DNA of 64,000 nt from NCBI GenBank assembly GCA_031761405.1, contig JASEVX010000001.1:23331270-23395269 (forward strand), written 5' to 3'. This DNA comes from Serripes groenlandicus (Eukaryota; Mollusca; Bivalvia; Cardiida; Cardiidae). Positions 35,901 to 41,739 of the stretch are shown here, in pieces. The position numbers and the translations under genes are program-made. How positions within the stretch are numbered: position 1 is the first letter of the stretch; each line of letters opens with the position of its first letter. The notes beneath the pieces were generated by a model. The model was not told where the DNA came from. It made no database searches and saw only the letters and a program-made list of their open reading frames with translations.

Positions 35901-38025
35901 TAACCCTTTCCCTCATACGGCAATTCTGCAGCAGACGACTTTGAACGTATTTTGTCAAAAGATAAAAAATCTCCATAATTGAATGGATAACCTATGATAA
36001 CAAGAGCTGTCGGAGGACAGCGCGCTCGACTATATGCCGCTTATTCACATAAAGCACTATTTCATTATATTGCACTTAAGTACTTTTAAATTATATATAC
36101 TCTATATGTAAAAGCAACTGAATAGATACATACATTTAAAAGTCAATCAAGGGCAATAACTCCATATTAAAGTTAAAAATCATGAATGAAAGGTATTATA
36201 TGTAATTATATTCCAAATATGAAAGCCCTAGCACAAGTACTTATTGAGAAAAATTAAAAATTAAAATAAAATTCCAACTTGCCCTAAAACGTTAACCGCC
36301 CAAAATCATGTTTTTTAGCCCAAAAAGATGGTCATACTCAGCATCTTCAGCATTCAATGTGAAGAAAGGTATTATATGTAATTAAATTCCAAATATGAAA
36401 GCCCTAGCACAAGTATTTATTGAGAAAAATTAAAATTTAAAATAAAATTCCAACTTGCCCTAAAACTTTAACCATCCAAAATCATGTTTTTTACCCCAAA
36501 AAGAAGGTCAAACTCAACATCTTCAGCTTTCAATGTGAAGAAAGGTATTATATGTAATTAAGTTCCATATATGAAAGCCCTAGCACAAGTACTTATTGAG
36601 AAAAATTAAAAATTAAAATAAAATTCCAACTTGCCCTAAAACTTTAACCACCCAAAATCATGTTTTTTACCCCAAAATGAATGTCAAACTCAGCATCTTT
36701 AGCATTCAATGTGAAAAAAGGTATTATATGTAATTAAATTCCAAATATGAAATCCCTAGCACAAGTAATTATTGAGAAAAATTAAAAATTAAAATAAAAT
36801 TCCAACTTGCCCTAAAACTTTAACCATCCAAAATCATGTTTTTTACCCCCAAAAGAAGGTCAAACTCAACATCTTCAGCATTCAATGTAAAGAAAGGTAT
36901 TATATGTAATTATATTCAAAATATGAAAGCCCTAGCACAAGTACTTATTGAGAAAAAATAAAAATTAAAATAAAATTCCAACTTGCCCTAAAACTTTAAC
37001 CACCCAAATTCATGTTTTTTACCCCAAAAAGAAGGTTAAACGAAGCATCTTCAGCATTCAATGTGAAGAAAGGTATTATATGTAATTATATTCCAAATAT
37101 GAAAGCCCTAGCACAAGTACTTATTGAGAAAAAATAAAATTTAAAATAAAATTCTAACTTGCCCTAAAACTTTAACCACACAAAATCATGTTTTTTACCC
37201 CAAAAAGAAGGTCAAACTCAGCATCTTCAGCATTCAATGTGAAGAAAGGTATAAGATGTAACTATATTCCAAATATGAAAGCCCTAGCACAAATAATTAT
37301 GAATGAAAATGCCAACTTGCCCTAAAACTTTAACCGGACGCCGACGCCGACGCCGACGCCGGGGCGAGTAGTAAAGCTCTCATATTCTTCGAATAGTCGA
37401 GCTAAAAAGTGGAAAACATTGTGGCAAAAGGAGAAATTGCAAGTTTTGTGCAATTTCTTCTTTTGTCACTATGTTTTCAAAAAGCCGTCTGCTGCAGAGG
37501 CGTCAGGAAGCGTCTATATGAGGGAAAGGGTTAAATAAGCATTTTCCCATATACAACAAACTTGCAGCAGAGGATTCTGAAAACATATTGGTAACAAATT
37601 TGCAAACATTCTGCAAATTAAAGTATAATAACTAAAAACAGTTGAAAATATTGTGGCAAATGGAAAATTGCTTGTAATACTTCTCATCTTGCCACAATGT
37701 TTTCAAAAGTTGTCTGCTGCAGAGGCGTCAGGAAAGCGTTTACATGACGGAAAGGGTTGAATATTATGAATAAGCAAAAAGTATCATGATGATAATTACA
37801 TTCCCAGAGTTAAAGGGAAACAAGAGCTATCACTAAATGTTGTATTTTCTTTTCTCATTTTTTAATCATGCATATAGGAAATATCTAAAAATTAAATTAT
37901 TATCAATATTATTAATACATGTACCATTTCTTTGAAGCCTCAACTTCTAGCTCCTGGTAAGATGCAGTGAACTGGAACTTGGACGCCGACTTTCCAACTC
38001 GCTGCAATCGTTTCCACACACTCAT
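8771..38025 (-). CDS. EHBP1: EHBP1-like gene (15 coding exons, 3' end outside window)
   Basis: Spliced product of at least 831 residues, joined from exons 37925-38025, 35683-35740, 32603-32752, 31102-31283, 28822-29024, 25029-25530, 23598-23670, 21935-22101, 21184-21232, 17959-18099, 16532-16923, 14634-14694, 13457-13540, 11479-11631 and 8771-8948. All introns are GT-AG and all phases agree, which chance would not give. Domains: N-terminal C2-type domain about 1-165; NPF motifs in exons 5 and 6, which in this family bind EH domains of EHD proteins; calponin-homology domain about 434-542; charged helical segments after about 720. Known family role: links endocytic recycling membranes, EHD and Rab8/Rab10 proteins to actin. 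The Rab-binding bMERB domain and C-terminal tail are not seen and are inferred to lie left of position 1. Introns are filled with mobile elements. Assignment is from remembered family sequence, not a search; coordinates may be off by 1-2 bases. Confidence 0.93.
9011..9144. mobile_element. AGATAAGGGG-ended MITE, internally deleted
   Basis: Ends AGAGGACTAGATAAGGGGG and CCCCTTATCTAGAGCTCT. Interior shorter than in the copies at 23361, 29061 and 29808. Confidence 0.72.
9276..9615. mobile_element. Composite of two TTAA MITEs
   Basis: Starts TTAACTCTTTCC, carries one MITE's left half, then after CTTTCAGTAATTCTGCAGCAGACG a second, reverse, better preserved copy to about 9610. A junction between two copies rather than one element. 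Confidence 0.6.
9640..9800 (-). mobile_element. tRNA-like SINE head with duplicated B-box part
   Basis: On the minus strand, TAAGCTGAGTGGTTAGCG (A-box-like) precedes CCGGGGTTTGATCCCC (B-box-like). The latter half (about 65 bp) is repeated in tandem (9660-9705, 9725-9770). Confidence 0.6.
9871..10963 (+). mobile_element. Hairpin-ended element (GCTCCACTG subfamily, type A core)
   Basis: Starts AACAAGAGGCCCAAGAGGGC, 5' block CGCTCCAC; ends CGACTGGCTTTCAGCCAGTG then GAGCTAAAA. About five type A units of roughly 165-170 bp. Confidence 0.8.
11075..11323 (+). mobile_element. Hairpin-ended element (ATGCCCCC subfamily), inside an old MITE
   Basis: Starts AACAAGATGTGTTTGTGAAA (hairpin GTGTTTGTGAAACAC), 5' block ATGCCCCCGAA; ends CCACCGAATCGGTGATTCCG then GGGGCATAA. 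Flanks TACTGA and AAAGTTGAAAAC are a decayed TTAA MITE. Confidence 0.8.
11479..11631 (-). CDS. EHBP1: EHBP1 exon 14 (charged helix)
   Basis: Fifty-one codons containing [20 protein letters not shown], matching the vertebrate EHBP1 segment LSRQEELKERARVLLEQAR. Predicted amphipathic, charged helix. Acceptor TTATATTACAG, donor GAT|GTAAGA, phase 0 to 0. Confidence 0.9.
12040..12220. repeat. Dispersed repeat, paired with 25890-26070
   Basis: GATAGAGTACCAATCTGTAA, AATGCTACAAACCAAATA, GGGAAACAAGCCCTCA and AAAATAATTTGAA recur in order at 25890-26070. No ends recognised. Confidence 0.55.
12609..13156 (+). repeat. 140-bp direct repeats flanking a mobile element
   Basis: 12609-12745 and 13017-13156 share AAAATGTCCGATTTATGG, CAAGAATTGAATG/CAAGAATGGAATT and the stretch TTTATAATAGGC-TATA-CATAGCA. 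Each copy is followed directly by an AACAAG start. Confidence 0.72.
12745..13019 (+). mobile_element. Hairpin-ended element (GCTCGTCT subfamily)
   Basis: Starts AACAAGAGCACCGCAAAGAG, 5' block CGCTCGTCT, ends ACAGACAAGCTAA. The last arm pairs with the 5' block. Flanked by 140-bp direct repeats. Confidence 0.7.
13157..13412 (+). mobile_element. Hairpin-ended element (GGCCAGATTG subfamily)
   Basis: Starts AACAAGAAACCGCTGAAGAC, 5' block GGCCAGATTG, ends CGGAATTGCTAGAGCAATCC then GGCCAATAA. The 5' block and 3' arm CAATCCGGCC are complementary with one mismatch. Confidence 0.7.
13457..13540 (-). CDS. EHBP1: EHBP1 exon 13
   Basis: Twenty-eight codons, [20 protein letters not shown] then SEASDSSQ: basic start and Ser/Thr-Pro-rich linker. 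Acceptor GTACTTTCAG, donor CAG|GTAACA, phase 0 to 0, so it could be skipped without shifting the frame (possible alternative exon, not shown by the sequence). Confidence 0.8.
13761..13987 (-). mobile_element. TTAA MITE, near-intact
   Basis: Left TTAA kept, right end AGGGAAAGAGTT with TTAA lost; hairpin ACAC/GTGC. Two older fragments follow at about 13988-14112 and 14136-14255. Confidence 0.82.
14289..14576 (+). mobile_element. Hairpin-ended element (GCTCATCTG subfamily)
   Basis: Starts AACAAGAGTGCCGCGGAGCA, 5' block ACGCTCATCTG, ends CAGACGAGCTAA. Related to copies at 12745 and 44219. Confidence 0.74.
14634..14694 (-). CDS. EHBP1: EHBP1 exon 12
   Basis: Sixty-one bases encoding [20 protein letters not shown] plus Gln, a basic then neutral linker. 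Acceptor TTATAATAG, donor CAG|GTAAGT. Phase 2 to 0 fits both neighbours; sequence conservation is not obvious, so support is from splicing. Confidence 0.8.
14768..16273 (+). mobile_element. Hairpin-ended element (ACCCCC subfamily) carrying a second one
   Basis: Outer parts match 164-630: start AACTAGAACTATCACTGAAG; end hairpin ACCCCCTCTTCTTCCAAGGG then GGTATAAT. Includes a (GACA)n run at 16198-16222. Interrupted at 14840-16048 by another hairpin-ended element. Confidence 0.74.
14840..16048 (+). mobile_element. Hairpin-ended element (GTCTCGCCC subfamily) with a 160-bp tandem core
   Basis: Starts ACAAGACCTCGGGCTGAGGG, 5' block GTGTCTCGCCC, ends CTCACTCCACTATCGTGGGC then GAGACA. Core has about five to six units of roughly 160 bp (CAAAGGTCAAGTTCTGCAC repeated at about 15372, 15531, 15691, 15850). 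Nested in the element at 14768. Confidence 0.8.
16532..16923 (-). CDS. EHBP1: EHBP1 exon 11 (acidic/serine-rich linker)
   Basis: About 130 codons starting [20 protein letters not shown]. Rich in Ser, Asp and Glu, with several Ser-Pro sites; predicted disordered linker after the CH domain, expected to diverge fast. Acceptor ACTTACAG, donor GAAAG|GTATAT, phase 0 to 2. Confidence 0.88.
17341..17525 (-). mobile_element. SINE family 2, truncated
   Basis: Tail TTGATTGTTTGGTGTTTTACGC; body TACCAGTTCTACCGGTCCAT and CACCAGCCAGTCAGT; no tRNA-like head. Confidence 0.65.
17959..18099 (-). CDS. EHBP1: EHBP1 exon 10 (CH domain, end)
   Basis: Forty-seven codons. Starts [20 protein letters not shown] and continues [20 protein letters not shown], the last helices of the CH domain; the [21 protein letters not shown] block is nearly invariant in EHBP1. 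Acceptor CATTAAAG, donor CAG|GTAAAT, phase 0 on both sides. Confidence 0.95.
18200..18365 (-). mobile_element. tRNA-derived SINE fragment
   Basis: Minus strand: CAGTGGTGCAGAGGTAGAGC (A-box-like) and GGCTTCCAATCCTGTGATG (B-box-like), then body TTTTCCCACACAAATGGCAC. Confidence 0.62.
18622..20288. mobile_element. 1.67-kb TIR element, non-coding
   Basis: Ends TACCGTATATACTCGGTTAT and (reverse strand) TACCGTAAATACTCGGTTAT, each followed inside by GACTTATAAGCGGG/GCGACTTATAACC and TAAGACGCA motifs. A type of terminus common in animal DNA transposons, but I cannot fix the superfamily. The interior has two direct repeats (19010-19105, 19628-19722) and old TTAA MITE debris; no transposase frame. Confidence 0.7.
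20300..20910 (+). repeat. Orphan tandem repeat, about 150-bp unit
   Basis: About four units with ACACATTCTGACCAAATTTG and GTGATGATTGGATAAAGGC; resembles the cores of hairpin-ended elements but no ends are seen. Confidence 0.65.
21184..21232 (-). CDS. EHBP1: EHBP1 exon 9 (CH domain microexon)
   Basis: A 49-base exon found from the phase gap between exons 8 and 10. It encodes [16 protein letters not shown] after the split Ile codon, corresponding to the family segment DYKSLNPxDIKENN in the middle of the CH domain. Acceptor TTTTTTCCAG, donor ATA|GTAGGT. It is too short to show as an open frame and is easily missed by ORF scans. Confidence 0.9.
21555..21780 (+). mobile_element. TTAA MITE, near-intact
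   Basis: Left TTAA present, right TTAA replaced (GGGTACG). Hairpin GCAC-AAAAC-GTGC. The segment after GTCATAG differs from other copies (AAATCTGCACTGAA). Confidence 0.82.
21935..22101 (-). CDS. EHBP1: EHBP1 exon 8 (calponin-homology domain, part 1)
   Basis: Encodes the first half of the single calponin-homology domain: [20 protein letters not shown], then [20 protein letters not shown]. The L-WC---T--Y-GV--TN-TTSWRNG-AFCA--HHFRPDL pattern is typical of the EHBP1/MICAL type CH domain. Acceptor GATTGCAG, donor TTAAT|GTAAGT, phase 0 to 2. Confidence 0.95.
22526..22806 (-). mobile_element. SINE family 1, diverged full-length copy
   Basis: Tail GATTGGGGTTTAATGCC; body CAAGCAACTGGTTG and GTCGGAAAGAAAGTTG; worn tRNA-like head (GAACTCACAAACCCTGGATT). 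Confidence 0.72.
23361..23552. mobile_element. AGATAAGGGG-ended MITE
   Basis: Left GAGCTCTAGATAACAGCC, right CCCCCTTATCTAGTCCTTTG. Internal inverted repeat around CCTATGTTGTGGGTACTCAA. Same family at 9011, 29061, 29808 and 30148. Confidence 0.7.
23598..23670 (-). CDS. EHBP1: EHBP1 exon 7 (linker before CH domain)
   Basis: Seventy-three bases encoding a serine-rich linker, [20 protein letters not shown] then SSSF. Supported by splice sites (acceptor TGTCAATAG, donor TTT|GTAAGT) and by phase (2 in, 0 out) agreeing with both neighbours. The sequence itself is poorly conserved, so the call rests on splicing. Confidence 0.82.
23692..24147. mobile_element. Old TTAA MITE interrupted by a younger one
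   Basis: Left part (ACGCTTTCCAACATACAG, to 23820) and right part (TGTATGTGGGAAAGGGTTAA, about 24060-24147) belong to an older copy. A younger copy sits between them at an internal TTAA. Confidence 0.68.
23821..24049 (+). mobile_element. TTAA MITE, near-intact (inner copy)
   Basis: Starts TTAACCCTTTCCCTCATATAG and ends TATGAGGGAAAGGGTT; hairpin GCTC/AAGC. Nested in an older family member. Confidence 0.82.
25029..25530 (-). CDS. EHBP1: EHBP1 exon 6 (NPF cluster and proline-rich linker)
   Basis: Largest exon. It holds four NPF motifs ([34 protein letters not shown]), giving five with exon 5. These are docking sites for EH domains of EHD proteins. They are followed by a proline/lysine linker ([15 protein letters not shown]) and Ser-Pro sites that could be phosphorylated. 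Acceptor TTATCTTCAG, donor CTAC|GTAAGT, phase 1 to 2. An apparent upstream extension of the frame to 25690 runs through the intron and an old MITE and is not coding. Confidence 0.94.
26058..26390. mobile_element. Fold-back element, first copy
   Basis: Long hairpin 26058-26208: TTACATGAGTGGTCATTCAA against TTGAATGACCACGAATGTTA. The TTTATATCATAAAT block is repeated inverted at about 26371 (ATTTATGATATAAA), suggesting the element extends to about 26390. Related to 34608. Confidence 0.65.
26806..27488 (+). mobile_element. Hairpin-ended element with unmatched ends
   Basis: 5' end AACAAGAGGCCCAAGAGGGC belongs to the GCTCCACTG group. The 3' end (GAACACTTTGTGCTCGGGTG then AGCTAAAA) belongs to the GCTCACC group. 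Old, degenerate type A core. Confidence 0.65.
27537..28210 (+). mobile_element. Hairpin-ended element, 3' end lost
   Basis: Starts AACAAGAGGCCCAAGACAG, 5' block GCTCCACTGCC; type A core to about 28190. No 3' hairpin is visible. A type B core fragment follows to about 28445. Confidence 0.65.
28822..29024 (-). CDS. EHBP1: EHBP1 exon 5 (acidic region, first NPF)
   Basis: Encodes [20 protein letters not shown], an acidic DDIEDEE stretch, a short helical segment ([12 protein letters not shown]) and the first NPF motif ([13 protein letters not shown]). The DEDMQSxASLMS block is diagnostic of EHBP1. Acceptor TTGTTGCAG, donor ATTG|GTATTG; 203 bases, phase 2 to phase 1. Confidence 0.94.
29061..29246. 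mobile_element. AGATAAGGGG-ended MITE
   Basis: Left GGGCTCTAGCTAGATAAGG, right CCCCCTTACCTAGTTCTCT; central arms CCCTATGTTGTGGGTACTCA / GAGTACCCACATCGTAGGG. Confidence 0.7.
29279..29507 (+). mobile_element. TTAA MITE, intact
   Basis: TTAA on both sides, hairpin GCAC-AAAAC-GTGC, all inner blocks kept. Confidence 0.87.
29808..29992. mobile_element. AGATAAGGGG-ended MITE
   Basis: Left ATCTAGATAAGGGGCG, right CTCTCCTTATCTTGACC; central arms TATGTTGTGGGTACTCAAAA and CTTTTGAGCACCCACATCAC. Confidence 0.68.
30148..30280. mobile_element. AGATAAGGGG-ended MITE, truncated
   Basis: Only the centre (arms TTGGGTACTCAAAAGAATTA / GATTCTTTTGAGTACCCAC) and right end CCCCTTATATGGGAGCTC remain. Confidence 0.65.
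30354..30586 (-). mobile_element. TTAA MITE, intact
   Basis: Reverse copy with TTAA on both sides and hairpin GCAC-GTTTT-GTGC; small insertions near the left end (CCCTTTCCCTTCATACG). Confidence 0.86.
31102..31283 (-). CDS. EHBP1: EHBP1 exon 4 (end of C2-type domain)
   Basis: Encodes [20 protein letters not shown], and later [16 protein letters not shown]. The GRRKALA, NMKDYAS and [11 protein letters not shown] blocks are the most conserved signatures of the domain. 182 bases, phase 0 in and phase 2 out; acceptor CATTACAG, donor CAC|GTAAGT. Confidence 0.95.
31311..31806. mobile_element. TIR element with long inverted repeats, split by a TTAA MITE
   Basis: Inverted repeats of about 65 bp: left GGGTCCAATTCCATCAAC and TTAGCGCTAATACTTAAATA, right the reverse complement (TATTTAAGTATTACTTAGCG ... 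GTTGGTGGAACTGGACCC). A TTAA MITE (31423-31652) occupies most of the interior. No coding capacity; an unclassified MITE-type element. Confidence 0.72.
31423..31652 (-). mobile_element. TTAA MITE, intact
   Basis: Reverse copy, TTAA both sides, hairpin GCTC-ATTTT-GAGC. Nested in the TIR element at 31311-31806. Confidence 0.86.
31816..32045 (+). mobile_element. TTAA MITE, intact
   Basis: Forward copy with TTAA on both sides and hairpin GCAC-AAAAC-GTGC, only about 10 bp beyond the neighbouring TIR element. Confidence 0.87.
32388..32545 (-). mobile_element. SINE family 1, truncated
   Basis: Tail GATTGATTGGGGTTTAAAGCC, body to TTCCAAGCAACTGGCTGC; head absent. Confidence 0.66.
32603..32752 (-). CDS. 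EHBP1: EHBP1 exon 3 (C2-type domain)
   Basis: Exactly 50 codons, phase 0 to 0. Encodes [18 protein letters not shown], then [15 protein letters not shown] and, near its end, [10 protein letters not shown]. The W-VPENIEI-VTLF core is typical of the EHBP1/EEIG C2-type fold. Acceptor GTATCTAG, donor GAT|GTAAGT. Confidence 0.94.
32791..34444 (+). mobile_element. Hairpin-ended element (GCTCACC subfamily) with a 145-bp tandem core
   Basis: Starts AACAAGAGGGCCATGATGGC; ends AGCTCACCTTGCACTTCGTG then CATAGGTGAGCTAA. About nine type B units with GTGACCTAG at roughly 33202, 33347, 33492, 33637, 33771, 33917, 34060, 34206. A GACGGACGACG-rich run precedes the 3' hairpin. Confidence 0.84.
34608..35090. 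mobile_element. Fold-back element, second copy
   Basis: Near-perfect hairpin 34608-34721: CATGAGTGCTTATTTG and TTTTTATGAAACGAGTCGAC against the matching right arm. Shares CATGAGTG/CACGAATG and TTCTATTTAT with 26058. The following GTGACGTCAC and TTATGAGATAAAT stretch resembles the right part of that copy. Confidence 0.65.
35290..35465 (-). mobile_element. SINE family 2, truncated
   Basis: Tail remnant GATTGATTGCACGCCAC; body GTTACCAGTATTACTGGTCC, ATCAGCCAGTCAGTCC; head lost. Confidence 0.62.
35683..35740 (-). CDS. EHBP1: EHBP1 exon 2 (C2-type domain)
   Basis: Fifty-eight bases. The first base completes Trp; the exon reads [19 protein letters not shown], matching the family segment with the basic run TRRxRRKS. 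Acceptor TTTTGCAG, donor ATG|GTAAAG, ends in phase 0. The open frame reads on into the intron, so the exon is shorter than the ORF around it. Confidence 0.92.
35900..37534 (-). mobile_element. TTAA MITE split by a hairpin-ended element
   Basis: Left half 35900-35998 and right half about 37405-37534 join at CCTATGATA / AAAAGTGGAAAAC to give a normal reverse copy with TTAA on both sides. The 1.4-kb insert between them defines the ends of the inserted element. Confidence 0.88.
35999..37404 (+). mobile_element. Hairpin-ended element (GCTCGACTAT subfamily) with a 176-bp tandem core
   Basis: Starts AACAAGAGCTGTCGGAGGAC (hairpin CTGTCGGAGGACAG), 5' block GCTCGACTAT; ends CATATTCTTCGAATAGTCGA then GCTAA. 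Seven units of about 176 bp, then a GACGCC microsatellite at 37336-37360. Inserted in a TTAA MITE, so both borders are known to within an A-run. Confidence 0.88.
37925..38025 (-). CDS. EHBP1: EHBP1 exon 1 (start codon exon)
   Basis: Begins at the ATG whose complement is CAT at 38023-38025 and encodes [19 protein letters not shown] followed by [14 protein letters not shown], the family N-terminus at the start of the C2-type domain. Donor is ATG|GTACAT; the exon ends in phase 2 inside the TGG codon completed by exon 2. A good acceptor (TTATTTTTTAG) lies at about 38078, so roughly 50 nt of 5' UTR may belong to this exon, with an upstream non-coding exon. This start is chosen because the family's conserved N-terminus begins exactly here. 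Confidence 0.93.
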
Positions 38026-38654
38026 CGCTTTATGGTTGGGATGCTACCTCATCATAGCAACAGAGAGTTGTCATGAACTAAAAAATAAATTTGCTTTAAA
38101 TTGTTAGTAAAGTATCCCTCTCCCACATACAACAAATCAGCAGCAGACGACTTTGAAAACATCTAGACAAAAACACAGAAACTCTCTTTAAATGAAGGTA
38201 TAATTACTGAAAAAAGTTGAAAACCTTGTGGCAAAAGGAGAAATTGCTCGTTTTGAGCAATTTCTACTTTTGTCACAAGGTTTTCAAAAGTTGTCTGCTG
38301 CAGAGGCGTCAAAATGCGTGTATAAGTTATCTTGTCAAAAATGTGAAAAACCTCTATAAAAGAGTTTCATTAAGTTGAACAAATCGTGGCAAAATGGGAA
38401 ATTTAGCAATTTCTCCTTTTGCCACAATGTTTTCAAAAGTCATCAGAAAGTGTCTGTATAAATTTGTAAAAGGGTTAAAAACCATGCACACATTTCATAT
38501 CCAGTGAACATATTAAAGTGAAATCTGATGCATATTTTTACAGTTGCATGCTTAGAAAATATATGAAGTAATAATTTGGATATAGATATGAATACATTGT
38601 GGAAAATGAGTGCCAAATTGTCACAATATAATACTTCTGCACTTGTTATTTGTA

Positions 38655-38757
38655 AAACAATATATATTTGTCACTCTATTGTTAAATTGTATTTTTTGTA
38701 TTTTGTATTTTGGGCCAGAGGCCTATATTACTTGAATAAATAAATATATATATATAA
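38655..38757 (+). repeat. LINE-like 3' tail
   Basis: TTGTATTTTGTATTTTGGGC, then CAGAGGCCTATATTACTTGA and ATAAATAAATATATATA. Similar to 24836-24905 (TATTTTGGGCCTTTGTTTAC then TTTGTATTTTGTATTTGTA). Probably 3' ends of a non-LTR element (inference). Confidence 0.45.
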
Positions 38758-40173
38758 AACAAGAGGGCCATGATGGCCCTGGAATCGCTCACCTGATTTT
38801 TTTTTTTTCACTTTACCTATATAAGCCCCGCCCCATGGCAGCCATAGTTTCCGACCAATCAACTTGGCTTGAAGGAATCTGATAGAGGGTCACCCTAGGA
38901 ACATTTCTACAAAATTATTTGAAAATCGGCCAGACACTTTTGGAGGAGAAGATTTTTTAAGTTTTCACTATAGCCATATAGTGCAAAATAGCCCTGCCCA
39001 CTGGCGGCCATGTTTTTTGACCAATCAACATGGCTTGAAGGAATCTGAAAGTGGGTCATTCAAGGAACATTTCTACTAAATTATTTGAAAATCGGCCTGA
39101 CACTTTCGGAGAAGAAGATTTTTTAAGTTTTCACTATAGCCATACAAGGCAAAATAGCCCCGCCCCCCCTGGCGGCCATGTTTTTCGACCAATCAACTTG
39201 GCTTGAAGGAATCTGATAGAGGGTCATCCAAGGAACATTTCTACAAAATTATTTGAAAATCAGCCTGACACTTTCGGAGGAGAAGATTTTTTAAGTTTTC
39301 ACTTTGGCCATATAAGGCAAAATAGCCCCGCCCCCTGGCGGCCATGTTTTTCAACCAATCAACATGGCTTGAAGGAATCTGATAGAGGGTCACCCAAGGA
39401 ACATTTCTACACAATTATTTGGAAATCGGCCAGACACTTATGGAGGAGAAGATTTTTTAAGTTTTCACTATAGCCATAAAAGGCAAAATAGCCCCGCCCC
39501 CTGGCGGCCATGTTTTTTGACCAATCAACATGGCTTGAAGGAATCTGATAGAGGATCACCCAAGGAACATTTCTACAAAATTATTTGAAAATCGGCCTGA
39601 CACTTCTGGAGGAGAAGATTTTTTAAGTTTGCACTATAGCCATATAAGGCAAAATAGCCCCACCACCCCTGGCGGCCATGTTTTTCGACCAATCAACATG
39701 GCTTGAAGGAATCTGATAGAGGGTCACCCAAGGAACATTTCTACAAAATTATTTGAAAAGCGGCCTGACACTTTCGGAGGAGAAGATTTTTTAAGTTTTC
39801 ACTATAGCCATATAAGGCAAAATAGCCCCGCCCCCCCTGGCGGCCATGTTTTTCGACCAATCAACATGGCTTGAAGGAATATGATAGAGGGTCATCTAAG
39901 GAACATTTCTACAAAATTATTTGAAAATCTGCCAACCAGTTTGGGAGAAGAAGAATTTTGAAGTTTTTTCGGTTTCGTTGCCATGGAAACCAGAATTTTG
40001 CATGGATCCCAAAAATTTGAAGGAATTCTGGTGAGGTCATTGAGAGGATGCTTTCTGTAAAGTTTCATCCAAATTGACCCACTGGTTACTGAGGAGAAGA
40101 AGTTGACGCACGACGCACGCCGGACAAAAGGCGATCACAATAACTCACCTTGAGCAAAGCTCAGGTGAGCTAA
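38758..40173 (+). mobile_element. Hairpin-ended element (GCTCACC subfamily) with a 166-bp tandem core
   Basis: Starts AACAAGAGGGCCATGATGGC; ends CTCACCTTGAGCAAAGCTCA then GGTGAGCTAA. Seven type A units; GGCGGCCATG at 39003, 39171, 39337, 39503, 39671, 39839. Sits directly after an AT-rich LINE-like tail. Confidence 0.87.
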
Positions 40174-40365
40174 AAAGGGCCATAATTCTAGAATGGCTGC
40201 TGAGATCTGGCTAGACTTTTGTCAAAGCAGATTTTTCCTTTTTTTTTTCCCTTTATGTTGCCTATCAGAGTTTACCATGGATTTCAAAGACCACCACCTA
40301 AGGAATATTCCTGTCAAATTATTTTGAAACTGTAACATTGTTTAAGAAGGAGAAGTTGTTTGTAT

Positions 40366-40572
40366 GTAGATGCTTCTGATGCCTCTGCAGCAGACAGCTC
40401 TTTGAAAACATAGTGACAAAAGAAGAAATTGCTCAAAACGATTTCTCCTTTTGCCACAATGTTTTCCACTTTTAGTCATAGGTTGTCCATTAATTATAGA
40501 GAATTTCTATTTTTTGACAAAATATGATCAAAGTTGTCTGCTGCAGATTTGTCGTATGAGGGTAAGGGTTAA
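40366..40572 (+). mobile_element. TTAA MITE, truncated left end
   Basis: Right end TATGAGGGTAAGGGTTAA kept; left end reduced to TGTATGTAGATGCTTCTG; one hairpin arm deleted. Confidence 0.68.
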
Positions 40573-41564
40573 GGAAGGCGAGGCCATGTAAAGTGTAACA
40601 TCAAGTGATAGCGACAGGAAAACAAAATATAAGCCAATAAGATGATACTAAAATACATGTCCAAAATAGGGTTATCAGTTTATAAATAATTACCCTTTTA
40701 CATTAACAAATTTGATTCCTTAAATAATGTAGAGGAGCATTAAAAAATTCACCTGAATTGAATGGTAAAGAAACAGGAAAATAATTAAAAGACCATCATT
40801 TATCAAAGTATGTGATTATGCATGAGGTTATTTTTCAATTAACAGATACATGTACATGTATAATATCCATCATCTTCATTTTAACCCTTTTTCACATACA
40901 ACAAATCTGCAGCAGATAACTTGTCAAAAGTAAAGTAACTATCTATAAACTAAATTCTTGAATAAAGTTGAAAACATTCGAGAAAAGGAAAAATTTCTCA
41001 CAATGAACATTTTCTCCTTTTGCCACAATGTTTTAAAAAGTCACCTGTGAAGGGTCACCCAAGTGACATTGGTGCCAAATTATTTTCAAATCAGGCAAGT
41101 ACTTTTGAACAAGAAGATTATTGAGATTATTTCTTTCAGTTGACAAGGTTTAGGAGGAGAAAGTTTTGAATTTGTTTGAAGGGTCATATGAACAAAGAAA
41201 CAGACATCAATGATGATGAGGACAGTTGGCTAAAAACGCCACTATTTCTCCTTTTGCCACAATGTTTTCAAAAGTAAAGTATGGAAACTATCTATAAATG
41301 AAATTTTTGAATAAAGTTGAAAACATTTGAGAAAAGGAAAAAATCTCACAATGAACATTTTCTCCTTTTGCCACAATGTTTTAAAAAGGCACCTGCTGCA
41401 GAGGCATCAGAAAGCGTCTATATGTGGGAGAGGGTTAACACAGTTCCTGATTGACTAGTAAAAACATGACGAAACATCTTTATTCTACAATAGCACATGG
41501 AGATTTTGTGTTTCAAATCTAGTTACAAGAAAAGCACTATTTTGTAATAATCAGGTTAAACAAC

Positions 41565-41739
41565 TTAACCCTTTCCCACATACAGCAAATCTGCAGCAGA
41601 TGACTTTGAAATCACAAAGGCAAATCATAGAAAATCTCTATAAATGAAGGTATAGTTACTGAAAAAAGTAGAAAACATTGTGATAAAAGATAGTTGCTGC
41701 CGAGGCGTCAGAAAATGTCTATGTGTGGGAATGGGTTAA
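41565..41739. mobile_element. TTAA MITE, internally deleted
   Basis: TTAA both sides, ends CCCTTTCCCACATACAGC and CTATGTGTGGGAATGGG. The central hairpin region is deleted, so the copy is about 175 bp. Confidence 0.7.

Noticed and set aside
37336..37360. GACGCC run as a CpG island or regulatory site
   Set aside because: It is a microsatellite at the same place where related elements carry GACGGACG-type runs, just before the 3' hairpin.
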